DNA from: Tupaia tana
Taxonomy: Eukaryota; Chordata; Mammalia; Scandentia; Tupaiidae
Assembly (NCBI GenBank): GCA_026018925.1
Contig: JAKSZU010000003.1
Span: 9,080,236 to 9,144,235, forward strand
Length of the DNA: 64,000 bases
Direction of reading: 5' to 3'
In this document: positions 21,287 to 33,430 of the stretch, piece after piece
Position numbering within the stretch: the stretch's first letter is position 1
Layout: each line of letters begins with the position of its first letter
Notes under the pieces: model-generated
Told to the model about the DNA's origin: nothing
Databases searched by the model: none
What the model saw: the letters and a program-made list of their open reading frames with translations, nothing else
Position numbers and translations under genes: made by a program

Positions 21287-21603
21287 GCTCTGGGCACAGC
21301 AGTGGCGGTGCACACTACTAAGACACTGTGCTCTGCTGGCTGACACCACACAGAAGTCAGGGTTCGGTTCCAGGGCTAATGTAAAAAGCCTACACGGTGA
21401 CACTGGCCTGTAATCCTAGTGACCAGGAAGACTGAGGCAAGAGGATCATGAACTCAAGGCTGATCTGGACAGCACAGCGGGACTCTGTCTAGAACAGAGC
21501 CGTGGTGATGGAGCATGTCGAGTCTCAGCCAATGCAGAAGCTGGGCCTGAAGAATAATTCACAAACTCTGTCCTTAAAAAATTAAAAAAATAAATAAATA
21601 AAA
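21287..21603 (+). mobile_element. Composite SINE: tRNA-like head with 7SL/Alu-like body
   Basis: Head ctctgggcacagcagtgg with B box ggttcggttccagg (21363-21376 region). Then an Alu/7SL-like body: ggcctgtaatcctagtgacc, aagactgaggcaagaggatc and gcgggactctgtct. It ends with an A-rich (aaataaata) tail. A related copy lies at 54873. Confidence 0.72.
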
Positions 21604-21605
21604 AT

Positions 21606-21852
21606 GGAGACCAGCAGGTGGTGAGGTGGTTATGCCAATGGACCCCTTTATGGTTGACTGTGGTTCAAGTCCCAGGATCAGGCAGCTTGAAATACACTGT
21701 GTGCATATATGCATGTGTGCCCAAAATCCCAAGAGGAGATTGGAGGTGAAGAGACTGCACTGTGGCCATCCTTCTGGGTGGTGATTTCGTGCTTTCTGTC
21801 TTTCCATCAAGCACGCACCCAAGAGCAAAAACCTCTCTAAAAATATTTTAAA
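21606..21852 (+). mobile_element. SINE-A long
   Basis: It begins right after the tail of the composite SINE (gagaccagcaggtggtgagg) and ends agagcaaaaacctctct. Confidence 0.87.
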
Positions 21853-22061
21853 ACAAAAAAAAATGAAAATCAAAACAGAAACAAAATACAAGATAGCTTT
21901 AGAGACTGTATAAATTTAAACAGAAAATACATACATTCCTCTTAATTTAATGTATTTATGTTAAACCATCTATTCTTAGGATTACTGTTACTAAGTTGTA
22001 AACAACTTTTTAATATGGTTATTGTATACTAATATGAAATAAATACATACTGACTTATGGA

Positions 22062-22076
22062 ATATATATATATAAT

Positions 22077-22112
<36 letters not shown>
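22062..22112. repeat. (TA)n microsatellite
   Basis: Two blocks, 22062-22074 and 22079-22106, separated by a short gap. Confidence 0.97.
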
Positions 22113-22113
<1 letters not shown>

Positions 22114-22323
22114 TTATTATATATTTTATTATTGAATTAGTTGATGAAAAACTAGAATATGTGAGATTCATGAATAGCTAATGATGTGGTTGACCCAGTT
22201 GGGTCAAAATAAGACAGAGGAAAATATTAGCAGTTTTAAAAAATTATATTATTAAAAAGCATTCAATACTAAAAGACAAAAAAATGAAAAAAGAACTGAG
22301 GTGCCCCCTGACTCATAAATAGT

Positions 22324-22353
22324 TCTCTCTATCTCTGTCTCTCTCTCTCTATA

Positions 22354-22406
<53 letters not shown>
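22324..22406. repeat. (TC)n followed by (CA)n
   Basis: A TC-rich stretch changes to pure CA at about 22371. In the transcript it reads (TG)n then (GA)n. Confidence 0.97.
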
Positions 22407-22410
<4 letters not shown>

Positions 22411-22854
22411 CTTTCCTTCCATTCACTCATAATCCACAGGACTTCAGAAAATCAGAACAATTCATTTCTGAGCAAGGTTATAGATCTAATATATCTGATA
22501 ATGCAGAGATAATAAGCAATTTCTGAAAATTAGCATAAAATCTATTTGTAGGAAATCCATGTGGAAGCTATTTTTATTTGTTTTTGTAAATCAAAAAGTC
22601 AAACAAATTAGACTTGCCTTCTCTGTGATAACACTGCTGTTTACTGAAAATAGCTCTGTAGTTTCTGACCATACAAAATCTGTTTTTCTGCTGGAGCAAA
22701 GACTATCTAGAATTATAAATCCTAAATAAGAGGAGGAAAAGAAGCAGACATCAAGAAACCCCTCAGAACATCTTTTGATTTACATTATCCCCAATATTTA
22801 TTTCAGTATTTTTAGCACTATGCAGTTAACCTTTGGTTCATTTAAAACATTGCT
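22407..22854. other. Intron 4, no recognised element
   Basis: AT-rich unique sequence. Confidence 0.5.
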
Positions 22855-23065
22855 GCCAGGTCCCAATGGTGGTGAAGCAGTCATGTGAGTTTCTGTGAGG
22901 CAGACTCACTGCAATGGGTGCTGGTTCGTGTCCAGAGACCTCCCTAAACAAGTCAGGCATGCAGGTGCCCATGAACTGGGTTGACTAGGGGTGGGGCACG
23001 ACATCAGAACCCTCCAGAGATGCTGCATCTCTCTCTCTCTTGGAATAAACATACTTAAAAAAATA
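22855..23065 (+). mobile_element. SINE-B copy
   Basis: Head ccaggtcccaatggtggtg, gctggttcgtgtccagag as B box region, agtcaggcatgcaggtgcccat in the body, and a TC run then an A-rich tail. Confidence 0.74.
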
Positions 23066-24119
23066 ACATTTCTGTCAGTATTGGTGTCCATATTTCATAT
23101 TATATAGGATAAAAGATGAAGGTTTGGTTGGAAGTAGATAAAGAGACTTGTTTTAAGGCACTGATTTCACAATAATGTGTATAATATTGAGGAAAAGATC
23201 AGTGATCCCTTTTAGTAAAGGGGGGATAAGGGACACGATGTGGGTGAAGTAGAAGTCACCTGGTCACTTCCGCAGCTGCCATGGCTTGTTACCAGTTCCT
23301 CCTCTGTATTACCTATGTCTTTTATTTACTGTATCTGATCTTTTGAAGCCAAGGCCTCACTGACTCTGGCCCTGCCAGAGTTATTCAGTTCCTAGAACTA
23401 GTAAATAACTTGCCAGAAGTACCCTTTCTCAGTACAGTACAAAGTGACCACCCCAGAGTCCATATCCCAGCCACCTCTGTCACGAAGCTCTCGCTTCTGG
23501 GCTAGTGTCCACCTACCCTAATCACTCTAGGGTCAGGCACCAAACAGCCAGCTGCCTATGTCCCAGAGCCCACTGAGGTCACTTACGTGGACCGAACCTC
23601 GATCTTTTTACCCTGCCTCCCCCATTCCTTCTATGGACACCATGACAAAGTGCCTTGCCCACAGTGCCCTCTTCTCCTCTGCCCTCTGACGGACCCTGAA
23701 GCAGCCTGTGTGCTTCACAACTAGATGCTGTGGCACGGAGTACTGCCTGCTCTTGGGACCTATGAGTGATAAACCCTCTTTTCAATAGCAAGTGCCTCCC
23801 GATAGGCTAGCCTTACTGCTATATATCTTACATTTTCTACCAACACATATATTTGAAAACATTCTCTATAGAAAACTATATTGCCACAGCATATAAAAGA
23901 AAAAAATAAGAGATAAATAAAATATTTGATTAAATGACAGCAACGGTTTATAATTGCTGGCAAGATTTATTCCATATACATACAAAAATAACTTTTTTAC
24001 AAGTATGTCTTAGAACCATTATGAAATATCTAATATTAGCTAGCATTCAGTGAAATGTCTTCCACATACATAACATTATGTCAAAATTATGAAGTTACTG
24101 GGGTAAAGGAGTGAATTTA
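23066..24119. other. Intron 4 with a GC-richer block
   Basis: The part at 23260-23770 is clearly richer in G+C than its surroundings. I could not assign it to a repeat family or coding sequence; an old LTR or simply conserved intron are possible. Confidence 0.4.
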
Positions 24120-24374
24120 TCTTTAGAGAGATTGTTGCTACAGGGCAAGTGAACTCGCTGGACAAACAGAGAGAGACAAGAGATACAGAAAGTGAGAAAT
24201 CTTCCCCCCGGGGGGATGGCCATGCCACAATCCCTTCTCCATTTCCTCTTGGGATTTTACACATGCATGCACACGCACCCAGTGTGAGTTTTCTGCTGCC
24301 ATGTCTAGGACTTGAACTGTGGTTGACTACATAGGAGCCCAGCAATATAACCATTATGCCATCTGCTAGTCCCA
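24120..24374 (-). mobile_element. SINE-A long
   Basis: Minus strand head gggactagcagatggcataa, with the end tagcaacaatctctct altered. Confidence 0.87.
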
Positions 24375-25145
24375 AGGGGTGAATTTTTAGGAAGAACTAA
24401 CTGATGAGCTGTCCTGTAAAAAAGAGTTAAGATTTAATAAGATAAGTCCAGACAGATGGGGTAAGGGCACGTGCAATTGTTCTGAAGAGCTCACTCTGTG
24501 TGACATAAGGCCCAGTGGTCACGGGCAGGGTTTGAATGAGGAGATGAGGACCTGATGCTGACCAGGGAAGACGTGGGTCTACATGTGCAGTGATGGCACC
24601 CTGAGTGGAAAGCGCATGTTCAGATGTGCACCTGGAAACAGTCCCCATGCTGGTACAAAAGCGTAGGAGGTTTGGGTGGTGGGGCAGTAGTGAGAGAGGA
24701 AATGTAGACCCCGCCTCAGAGAAGCTGACATTCTAATAGTGTTGACTAAAGTTGCACAAAGCCAGAGTCTAGGAGAGACCTATGTCATTAAAGAAAACAA
24801 AGCTTCTCGATAATGCATTGTTGCTACACAGAATTTCAACGGTGCAGTTCCAATCATGATTGCAGAATTGTAGGTAAATATTCTTAGTCGTGGTTTGTAC
24901 AATGATCTGATGAATCCAATATCAGAAAAGCATCAGGACTTTAAATGTAACTGAAATGACACTACAGACAAAATGTTGAAATTTTCTCTTTAAAACAAAT
25001 TAAATATTTGAATTCACTTATCTACGCCATCTTAATTTTTATACAGAAGTTTATCACTTTTCTTAGCTATCCTATATTTCTATGCTCTATCATTTTCAAA
25101 TCTATATCTTAAAAAAAGTCTTTCTTTAAAAAAATGCAAAATTAA
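24375..25145. other. Intron 4, no recognised element
   Basis: 24430-24660 has higher GC, but I cannot name a family. The remainder is AT-rich. Confidence 0.45.
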
Positions 25146-25374
25146 ACAGCTATCAAGTGGCATGATGGTTGAAGTGCTGGACTCTCACATGGCTGACTGT
25201 AGTTCAGCCATGGAGGCTTGAAAAACATACTGTGTGTGTGTGCATGAATGCCCAAATCCTGAGAGGAGAATGGAGGAGAAGGGACTATGGCATGGCTATC
25301 CCTTCTGGGGTGTGATTTCTCATTTCCTTCTGTCTCTCTTTAGTGAGCACATGAGTACTATTACTGAAACCTTA
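25146..25374 (+). mobile_element. SINE-A long, diverged
   Basis: Head agctatcaagtggcatgatgg, B box shortened (tagttcagcc), and the end has lost the cctatagc motif. Confidence 0.8.
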
Positions 25375-26914
25375 AAAGAAAAGAAAGAAAAAGAAAACAA
25401 ATGTAAAATTAATATTGTTCCAAACTGTATGGGCTTTAGCAACAACTCTTACTGTGTTTCCAAAAGCAATGTGTAGTGGGTGAGTAGTGAAGAATGCCAT
25501 TTTATTTATTTTATGTTACCTTCTGTGCTTTCCTGAAAGGTAAATGGGGTTATACAAACTTGTACCTATTTCAAGGTAGAGGCGATGCTCTGCACGTTCC
25601 GAGTTCGTGGTACAGTGTAGTACGTTACAGCTATGCTTCATTTCTGGTGTGATTTCATATACCTTTGGGCGAAAGCTTCACCTCCACCATAAAACAGGAC
25701 TAATAAAGTTGGTAACGTACACATGTTGTGTGGTAATGTGTTCTTGCCTCTCCATGAGAGCAGGTGGGTCCTGTCTGGTAAAACACAAAATGGTACTCTG
25801 TGACCCAGTCATCAACACGGCTCAGTGACGTGGGCATCGGAGAGAATCTGATTCGCTGTGAACGTGGGTCCTGTCCATTACCTCAGGACACCTGCACACT
25901 CGCTGGAGCCCTGGTGTACAAGTTGCATTAATTTATTTCCATATATGAGCAATGTTCACAAGACTGTTCAGAGAACCAGCCCTGACAGGGATAAAATTAT
26001 CTGAAGCTCCTGAGATTAGAAGTCACCACTCCATTGCTCAGATGGGACAAGTACTTCATGTAATGAGTGATGTTGGCTTATTGTAAAAGCCATGTAGTTC
26101 CATTGATCTGTCTTTTGCTGTCTTGCTTTTGATAGAGATATGGGTAACAGAGACATATTTCTTATTGATTAGGATATATCAACAGGGAAATATGATAATT
26201 AGTGGCAAAAAAATCTTAGCCACAATGGTACAGGATCAATAGGGAGTATTATTGGTATAAGGGGGGAAGGAGATACTCCCTAACCACCTGTAAGTAACTG
26301 TATGCAGCAATGATGGTGTTATTTGAACATTAAAATTTCAAGAAAGGTCAGGAATCCAAAACTGTAATAAAATTTCCCCATTCTAAAATGTTGAGCATTT
26401 CATTTGGGGTTGTATTATGCTGAGGTTTCTAGCTACTGGCTCATAGGTATATATTTTTTTAACACACATTTCTTCAAACTTGAAAACTGCCGAAAATCTA
26501 AGACTGCATGGATTGTAATAAGTCTGAAAAATTAAATTTACTTTCAATTGTACAATAATTTACCTTTTAATAACTGCAGCACATATCTGCGAGTGTTTTC
26601 ATTTCTCAAAAGATGAGTTCTATAGGAAACAATATGATTAATGATAAATGAATAGAAAGTATATGGCTAAGAAAAGCAAAATGTAATGCAAATTTTAAAA
26701 GAAGGTAAATTTCTGCCTTTCAAGAGGTCTCCAAAGGGCTTAGGTATCAGGACTCATGTGAAGAGAGAAGCTGTTGTTTTGGTGGTGTTACTGCTAAAGG
26801 GAAAAGTAGATTTCACAAGAGTAAAAATCTCCATATCTGAGATGGGAAAGAATTGATTATCTAATTAATAACAACTCATCAAATGTTGTTAGTGATGGCT
26901 AAATAAACCAGGAC
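25375..26914. other. Intron 4, about 1.5 kb without recognised repeats
   Basis: 25530-25960 is relatively CpG-rich and unassigned. The rest is AT-rich and looks unique. Confidence 0.5.
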
Positions 26915-27149
26915 CAAATTGCACTATAGGGCACGTGTGCTCGCCGGAGAGACAGAGAGAGACAAAGAGATAGAAAGCAAGAAATCACCTCCCAGGGGGG
27001 ATGACCACTCCTCCATTCTCCTCTTGGGATCTTGGACACGCACGCACACATCCTGGAGTGAGCTTTTAAGTCACCAGGTCTGAGATTTGAATGGCAGTCA
27101 ACCATGTGGGAGTCCAGCAATGTATCCCTTATGCCACCTGCTGGTCCCC
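26915..27149 (-). mobile_element. SINE-A long
   Basis: Minus strand head gggaccagcaggtggcataa and end ccctatagtgcaat. A short deletion removed part of the middle (gaggagtggtcatcc). Confidence 0.88.
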
Positions 27150-27184
27150 ATTCATTAAATTTTTAATACCAACGTCTATATTCT

Positions 27185-27550
27185 AGATATTTGAATGTCC
27201 TCCCAAAATTTACATGTTGAAAATCTATTCCCTAAATCTAATGTAATGGCATTAGGAAGTGTGGCCTTTAGAAGATACTCAGGTTATGAGGGTAGAGCCC
27301 TCAAGAATTAGATGAGTGCCCTTATGAAACAAACCCCATAGAGCTCGCCAGTCCTTCCATCACAGGAGACACAGTGAGAAGACACTTTCTGTGGGCCAAG
27401 AAGCTCCCGTCAGGCACCAAATCTGCAGGGCCTTGATATTGGCTTTCCAAGGCTGGAAAACTGTGAAATCTGCTCCTGTTTTTTATAAACTACCCAGTTT
27501 GTGGTATTTTGTTATAGTACCTTGACCTGCGTCTGAGACACCAACTAACT
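27185..27550 (+). mobile_element. MaLR-type (MLT1-like) solo LTR
   Basis: Ordered LTR blocks: gaatgtcctcccaaaattta, ggttatgagggtagagccctc, gagtgcccttatg, gacacagtgagaagac, and gtttgtggtattttgttata at the end. There is no internal retroviral sequence. Old and diverged. Confidence 0.68.
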
Positions 27551-27571
27551 AAAGATTACAGTCAATCCTTC

Positions 27572-27844
27572 GGGACCAGCAGTTAGCATAATGGCTATGT
27601 CGCTGGACTCCCATGTAGTCGACCGCAGTTCGAGTCCTGGACCCGGCGGCTTAAACTCACGCTGGGCGAGTGTGCGTGCGTGCCCAAGATCCCGAAAGGA
27701 GAATGGAGGAGGAGGGATTGCGATGTGGCCATCCCCTCTGGGGGCTGATTTCTCGCTTTCTATCTCTCTGTCTCTCTCTGTCTTTCTGGCGAGCGCACGC
27801 GCCCAATAAGAAAAAAACTCTCAAAAAAAAAAAAAAAAAAAGAA
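27572..27844 (+). mobile_element. SINE-A long, young, with 21-bp target duplication
   Basis: Almost consensus: gggaccagcagttagcataa, gcagttcgagtcctgg, cgcccaataag and a 19-base A run. The flanks 27551-27571 and 27845-27865 match over 21 bp with one change. This copy is a good reference for the family. Confidence 0.96.
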
Positions 27845-27865
27845 AAAGATTATAGTCAATCCTTC

Positions 27866-28094
27866 ATTATTTGTGGATTCTGTATTAGCAAATTTGCCTA
27901 CAGGCTGAATTTATTTGTAATATTCAAGTCAATACTCAAGACACTTTAGCAGTCATTTTTGGATATACACAGAAATGCAAAACCTCGGGCTGCCAGATGT
28001 GCACGTTCACAGCTAATGTCCAACAAAGTCGTATTCCAACTTGCTTGAGCTCTCATAATGTTAAAAAAAGTATATTTCTGTGGCCAAAAAGTGA
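27866..28094. other. Short unique intron segment
   Basis: Nothing recognised. Confidence 0.5.
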
Positions 28095-28312
28095 CGTAGA
28101 TGTAACAGAATGATGAATTCTCTTTGATACTGCAGCCATGTGAGAAGGTCCTGAGTTTGTGTCCTGAAGCCTCCTACAAACAGGTGCTCACAATGGCCCA
28201 TGATGCAGGGATGGGGTGGGTTGTAGCATGAGGATTATTTTGGAGTGTCTGCCTCTCTGTCTCTCTCTCTCTCTCTCTCCCCCCACCCGACTCAGTGAGC
28301 CAATTAAAAAAA
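28095..28312 (+). mobile_element. SINE-B copy, 5' end unclear
   Basis: Recognisable by gagtttgtgtcctgaagcc, ggtgctcacaatggcccatg, tagcatgaggattatt and a TC run. Confidence 0.62.
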
Positions 28313-28545
28313 GTTGGGTCAGCCCGTAGCCTAGTGATTCAGAGAGACTGATCCTACATGGCTGAAAGCAGTTCAAATCTCAGCCCAGTGGTTTGAAAAA
28401 TCAACTGGGCATATGTACATGCAGGTCCCAAATCTAACACGACGGAGGAATGGAGAAGGAATTGTGGCATGGTCATGACCCGTTGCAGGGGTGTGCTTTC
28501 TCCTTCTCTCTCTGGACAGCACACATGCCTCTAGCAATTAAACAA
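28313..28545 (+). mobile_element. SINE-A long, diverged
   Basis: It follows the SINE-B tail directly: head ttgggtcagcccgtagccta, end tgcctctagcaattaaa. Confidence 0.78.
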
Positions 28546-30677
28546 GTGTCCTTTTGCAATCTCCACTGCCACATTATTGTGCATTTTTGTGCCATTTTGA
28601 GTGATTTTCCTGTTTAAAATGCATCCCTCCTGAGTGCAGTGCTGAAGTGCTGGCCAGTGATTCTCAGCACTGTGATACGTCTTGTAAAGAAAATGCCTGT
28701 TATTAGGTTAGTTTTATTTAGGCATGAGTTATAGCACTGTTTACCACGCGTTCAGCGTTAATGAATCAGCAATGTAAGTTACCTAAGGTGTCTTTAAACA
28801 CAAATACACATTAATCAAGGTTACATATTGATTGGTTGATAACAATGTAGTGACCAGAGGCTTACAGGAACCTAACCCTATAATATTTTTCCTGCGAGCA
28901 ATGGCTTGGTATTTGCTATTTCAATGTTTGTGGCAACTCTTAGTACATGGGTACTGTGAATAATGAGAATTAACTGTACTTACATCGTATTCGTTTATTT
29001 TAAAACAGGAAAGTAAAGAACCAATTCAAATGACCACATATGTGTCAGTGTGAATAGAAAGAAGAAATATGTAAATTAGCTATGAGAAAAACCATCACCA
29101 CGCTGCAAACCCTTCATGGACATGCCCGTCAGCACAGAGAACCTCCACAGAGCACACAGAGGCAGACCGCTCCTCACCCACCTGCTTCCCGCAGCCAAGC
29201 TCTGTGGTTTCCATGCCTCGTTATTACAAGCACTTTATAACCATTTAATCCAGTTTTAGTAAAACAGGGACGTACAGAATCTGATTCCTGGGAAATCACG
29301 AATCCAAATTATATCTTCCAATTTACATTTCCTGGGAGGTAAGGCACAAAATATATTGTTTTAGCCATTTAATTATTACCTACTTTTCTTGACTTTATAG
29401 AAAACATCCTCCATGAAATCTGCAACCTAAAAACACAGATTTTATTGAGTCTACTAGAATGGATATATGAATCTCTCTCCTCTCTAAGGCCTAAAATCCT
29501 TTAAAGCTACTTGAAGTTGACATCTAATATTTTAAGAATTGCAGATTTTCTTCTTTTATATAATTTATACTTTGAATTTCTTTTCCTAATATAAATCAAG
29601 GCATTTGAAGAAATCTGGCTTTTTTTTTTTTTTTTAAACAAAGGCTTGCACTATTGGGAATATTAAAAATCTATTGATAAAATAGAATTCTTTAATTCAG
29701 GAAGGGGATCGTTTGAATTCAGAAAAATAAAGGCAGACAAATTTCATAAATCCATATTAATATTAGAAAATCATTTTTGTTTTTTGTTTTTGAGAGGGCT
29801 ACTAGGTAAGGAAGTGGCTTTGAAAATTGGACACATTTTGATCCAGTGCCTACATAACTTATTTTCAACTTTCTGCATTTGACATTTTTTACAGTTTAGG
29901 TCAATTCCAACAATTTATGCGCTTCCTAAGGCATGACAGATATAATGCTGTTACAAGAGCTATTTATAGTAGGGCAGTTAAGTCCTTGAAATGTCACTGG
30001 TTGAGTTTCTCCTAAAGTAGACCTGGAAGCCTAACACACGTCTTCATCCTATGGCGATAAATGGTACGCTGAGGCAGGGAATTTATCAGGAAATTAAAGT
30101 CAGGCCGGCTTTCTCATGACCCAGGAAGTATGTAGCTGAGTCAGCATCTTGGGCATACCATCAGGCTACAGGAGCACTGGTCAGAGCCCAGAGCCTGGGA
30201 TCCGGCCAGGTTCATTTGCCCCAGGGAAGTCAGTTCTCTCTCCGGGCCTGTGAAAAGAAGGAAGGGAGCGGCCGGTCTCTCAAATTCCCTCCAGCTCCTA
30301 AATGAAGCATTTCTTTTTCTAGGTGACTTGCTCAAACTTACGAAAAACTATTTGCTACTTATTTTTATTTGTATTTTTAAGTTAGATTCTCAAATGGAAG
30401 AATTCAGAATTTTAGAGCATATTCATATTTCCTGGTTATTTTAGCACATAATCAATTGGACTTTCCCCAAAGGCAATTTTAAACATAAAACCCACAGACA
30501 TTGAAATCTTTTCATGGGTGACTACTTGGAAAAATTAGTGAAAATTTATGTGCTAAAGTGTAAAAATTCGCAAATTGGAGCAAAAATTGACATACTCAAT
30601 ACCACATATAATCATCCACATTGTTAATTTAAAAAAGAACAGTTGTTAATCTTTTATTATATGGAAGCTATTAGAAG
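28546..30677. other. Intron 4, about 2.1 kb without recognised repeats
   Basis: Unique-looking sequence apart from a T run at 29620-29635. 29100-29220 and 30150-30300 are GC-richer. No exon-like frame was found. Confidence 0.5.
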
Positions 30678-30700
30678 TGGAATCTAACACAATGATTTTT

Positions 30701-30971
30701 TCTTTCTTTTTTTTTTTTTGGAGAGGTTTTCGCTATAGGGCGCGTTTGCTCGCCAGACAGACAGAGAGACACATAGAGACAGAAAGCGAGAAATCACCCC
30801 CCAGGGGGGATGGTCACGCCACAATGCCTTCTCCTCCATTCTCCTCTCGGGATCTTGGGCATGCACGCACATGTGCCCAGCGTGAGTTTTAAGCCACCGA
30901 GTCCGGGACACGAACCACGGTTGACTACGTGGGAGTCCAGCGACATAGCCATTACGCTAACTGCTGGTTCC
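30701..30971 (-). mobile_element. SINE-A long, young, with 23-bp target duplication
   Basis: Near-consensus minus-strand copy. The flanks 30678-30700 and 30972-30994 are identical over 23 bp. Confidence 0.96.
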
Positions 30972-31279
30972 TGGAATCTAACACAATGATTTTTAACAAT
31001 AAGTAGTTTATACAATCTTATTGCCTTGATCATGGTAAAGCATACACAAAATTAGTAACAATGAATGATTTTAATCCTGGAATAGAGGGAAATTATTTAT
31101 TTGGAAGAATTAAGGGAAATAGTCACTGGGGCCAGTGAGAATGAATATATGACCTTGACCAAGTATAAAATGAAAACTATGATCCCATTCAGCTAAAATG
31201 TGTCATGTTTACATTCCTTTTTGCTAACATTTAGCTTAGCTCAGCAGTACAACTCTTATAAATATTAGAGAATGGTATG

Positions 31280-31510
31280 TATGTATGTGTGTGTGTATAT
31301 ATGCATTATTTTATATATATGTATAAAATATTCCTACCTAATAGTGAGTGGATATCTATATCTACCAATATATGCATACAGAGTGTGAAAAAAATATATA
31401 TATATACACACACACACACACGCACACACACACATATAAATATATATAATATTTAGTAAAGAGGACAGATATATATATATATATATTTCATACATGTCCT
31501 CTTTACTAAA
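31280..31510. repeat. AT/CA microsatellite cluster with a 16-bp hairpin
   Basis: Mixed (TA)n and (CA)n blocks. The arms tttagtaaagaggaca (31452-31467) and tgtcctctttactaaa (31495-31510) are perfect inverted repeats around a 27-bp AT loop. Confidence 0.95.
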
Positions 31511-31589
31511 CCAAGATCATCTCAAAGTGAGGGACTTGGTGTCTTTCTAGCTACTGATCCTGGTTTGTAGTAGCTGCAGAGATGACACA

Positions 31590-31800
31590 GATTTGATCAG
31601 AGTCATCAAGGTTTTAATTCTTGCTTTGCTCTTTGGTAGCTGTGTCGCTCTCAGCAGATTACAAAACTGCTCTAAGCCTCAGCTTCCTTGATTGTCAAAA
31701 GGTGAAGGCAATGCTAGAGTGTGCTTTGTAGGATTGTGAAGACTGAATGAGTTATTAAATATAATGAATTTAAAACAGGTAAATCATAAGCTGTTAATGA
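31590..31800 (-). mobile_element. MIR SINE
   Basis: On the plus strand: ctctaagcctcagcttcc, ttgtcaaaaggtgaaggc, gactgaatgagttatt. These are MIR landmarks in reverse orientation. Confidence 0.65.
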
Positions 31801-32430
31801 CATTAGCTGCCATTGTCATAGATTCACTTTTTGTTTGATTGATTTGAAATAATGAATATTCTAACCCACCCACTCGGCACTACAGGCTCAGGCAGCAAAC
31901 AGAACAGGGACCATGTTTCACCACAGTATTAATGGGCTTGGGACATATAATTGGGGTGCCAACTTGAAGACTGTGGTCCTTCCTACTTATGTTCTATATT
32001 TGGGCTGATGTCCCTGATGAAGCTTATTTTCTCCCCAGTGAGGAAGACAGCAAACCACAGAGAAGTAAAGTGAAAGGGAAACAGCGTGTGACCCCATCTA
32101 CTCTGTTTCTGCTTGTCACTGTAGTGACTCTGTTTCTAGGCAACAAATAGTCAGAGGTCTCCCAGCACAAAGAGAAACCTGAAGTTCTGGAGGAGGACTG
32201 GAGGCTTGTCCATACACCTTTAAGCATTTTCTAACAGACTTGAACTCGAGTCTCTTGTCTGATTCTCTCCACACTCGCATAATATAAGCGAGCATTTCTT
32301 TACAGTTTATGAATATGCTAACCAGATGACTATTAATATGTATTGAATATAAGAACTTACTATCATAACATCTGATTGAATGTCAGTGTTCAATGTAACC
32401 TATCTCTGTAACTTCAAAATTACAAAATTT
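31801..32430. other. Intron 4, unassigned
   Basis: Medium GC sequence without a recognised family or frame. Confidence 0.45.
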
Positions 32431-32635
32431 GGGGACCAGCAGCAGGTGTGGTGGTTGAGGCGCTGGACTCCCGCATGGCCAATTGGGTTTGAGTCTCCGA
32501 CCTGGTGGCTACTCACTCACTCTCTCTCTCTTTTCTCTCTCCCTCTCTCTCTCTCTGTCTGACTCTCCGGTGAGTACATGAGCTCTATAACAAATTTAAA
32601 AATAATAATAAATAAAATGAAATAAATAATTCTTT
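32431..32635 (+). mobile_element. SINE-A short form with long-form end
   Basis: Head ggggaccagcagcaggtgtgg, no central block, an extended TC part, end gctctataacaaatt and an (aataaat)n tail. Confidence 0.84.
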
Positions 32636-32657
32636 TTTCTTTTAATTATCAAATTAA

Positions 32658-32890
32658 AGGGACTAGCATGTAGCATAGTTGTTAAGGTACTGGACTCCCA
32701 CATGGGTGACCGTGGTTCAAGTCCCAGACCCAATGAAACTCACCTGGGGCATGTGTGTGAATGTGCCCAAAATCCTAAGAGGAGAACGGAGGAGAAAGGA
32801 CTGCGGCATGGTCATGCCCCCTCAGGGGATGATCTCTCAATTTCTCTCTCTCCAGCAAGTGCACATTCCCTAGAGCAAAATAACTTTCCA
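32658..32890 (+). mobile_element. SINE-A long
   Basis: Head agggactagcatgtagcata, B box gttcaagtcccag, end ccctagagcaaaataac. It follows the preceding short copy within 25 bp. Confidence 0.87.
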
Positions 32891-33287
32891 AAAAAATTAC
32901 CAAATTTAGTTAACTCTAACTCAAAACCTAGATTTATAACAAAGGCTTGCTTGAGATTTTTTTCTGTATTTTATGACTAGTATGAAGAGATTCTGAAGAG
33001 TTCATGAAGAAACTATCTCTGTTGCTAAACCACAACACTGTGGTTTGGAATATATTAGCTAAGTCAAGTTAAAATAAAAAAAAACTGTAAAGTTTCAAAC
33101 ATATGTGAGAAAAAAACAGACAGAAATGTTTTTCCCGTGACTCTGTGTAAGTGGCATTGGGTGCTATTTATAAAGGTTTATGCACAGCATAAGGAGGCTT
33201 GTGAAGAGAACATTTATAGACTGACAGAGAGCGCAGTGCAAAGCCTGCCCGGGAGGCCAGACTCCGCTTACTTTATCTTTTAGTTTT

Positions 33288-33430
33288 TCATTTTAATTCA
33301 CATTTAATCACATATATCTTTACAGTGTACAACATAGCTTTTCCAGCATGAATACAATGTCTATCAGTCAAGACAAAGACATTACCATATATATTATCAT
33401 CAGCAAATAGTTTTTCATTTTTGGCAATTA
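33288..33430 (-). mobile_element. L1 3' end, 5'-truncated
   Basis: Shares ttccagcatgaatacaatg and the terminal block (tgattaaatgtgaatt on the minus strand) with the longer copy at 43092. Confidence 0.65.

Noticed and set aside
22324..22406. CRISPR-like or satellite array
   Set aside because: It is a dinucleotide microsatellite without spacers, in a mammalian genome.
23260..23770. Candidate exon or CpG island
   Set aside because: GC is raised, but no frame of known protein, no clear splice borders and too few CpGs for an island.
27599..27640. tRNA gene inside a SINE (A and B boxes)
   Set aside because: The head of SINE-A keeps pol III boxes, but the cloverleaf is incomplete and a SINE body follows. 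It is a retroposon promoter, not a tRNA gene. The same applies to all copies.
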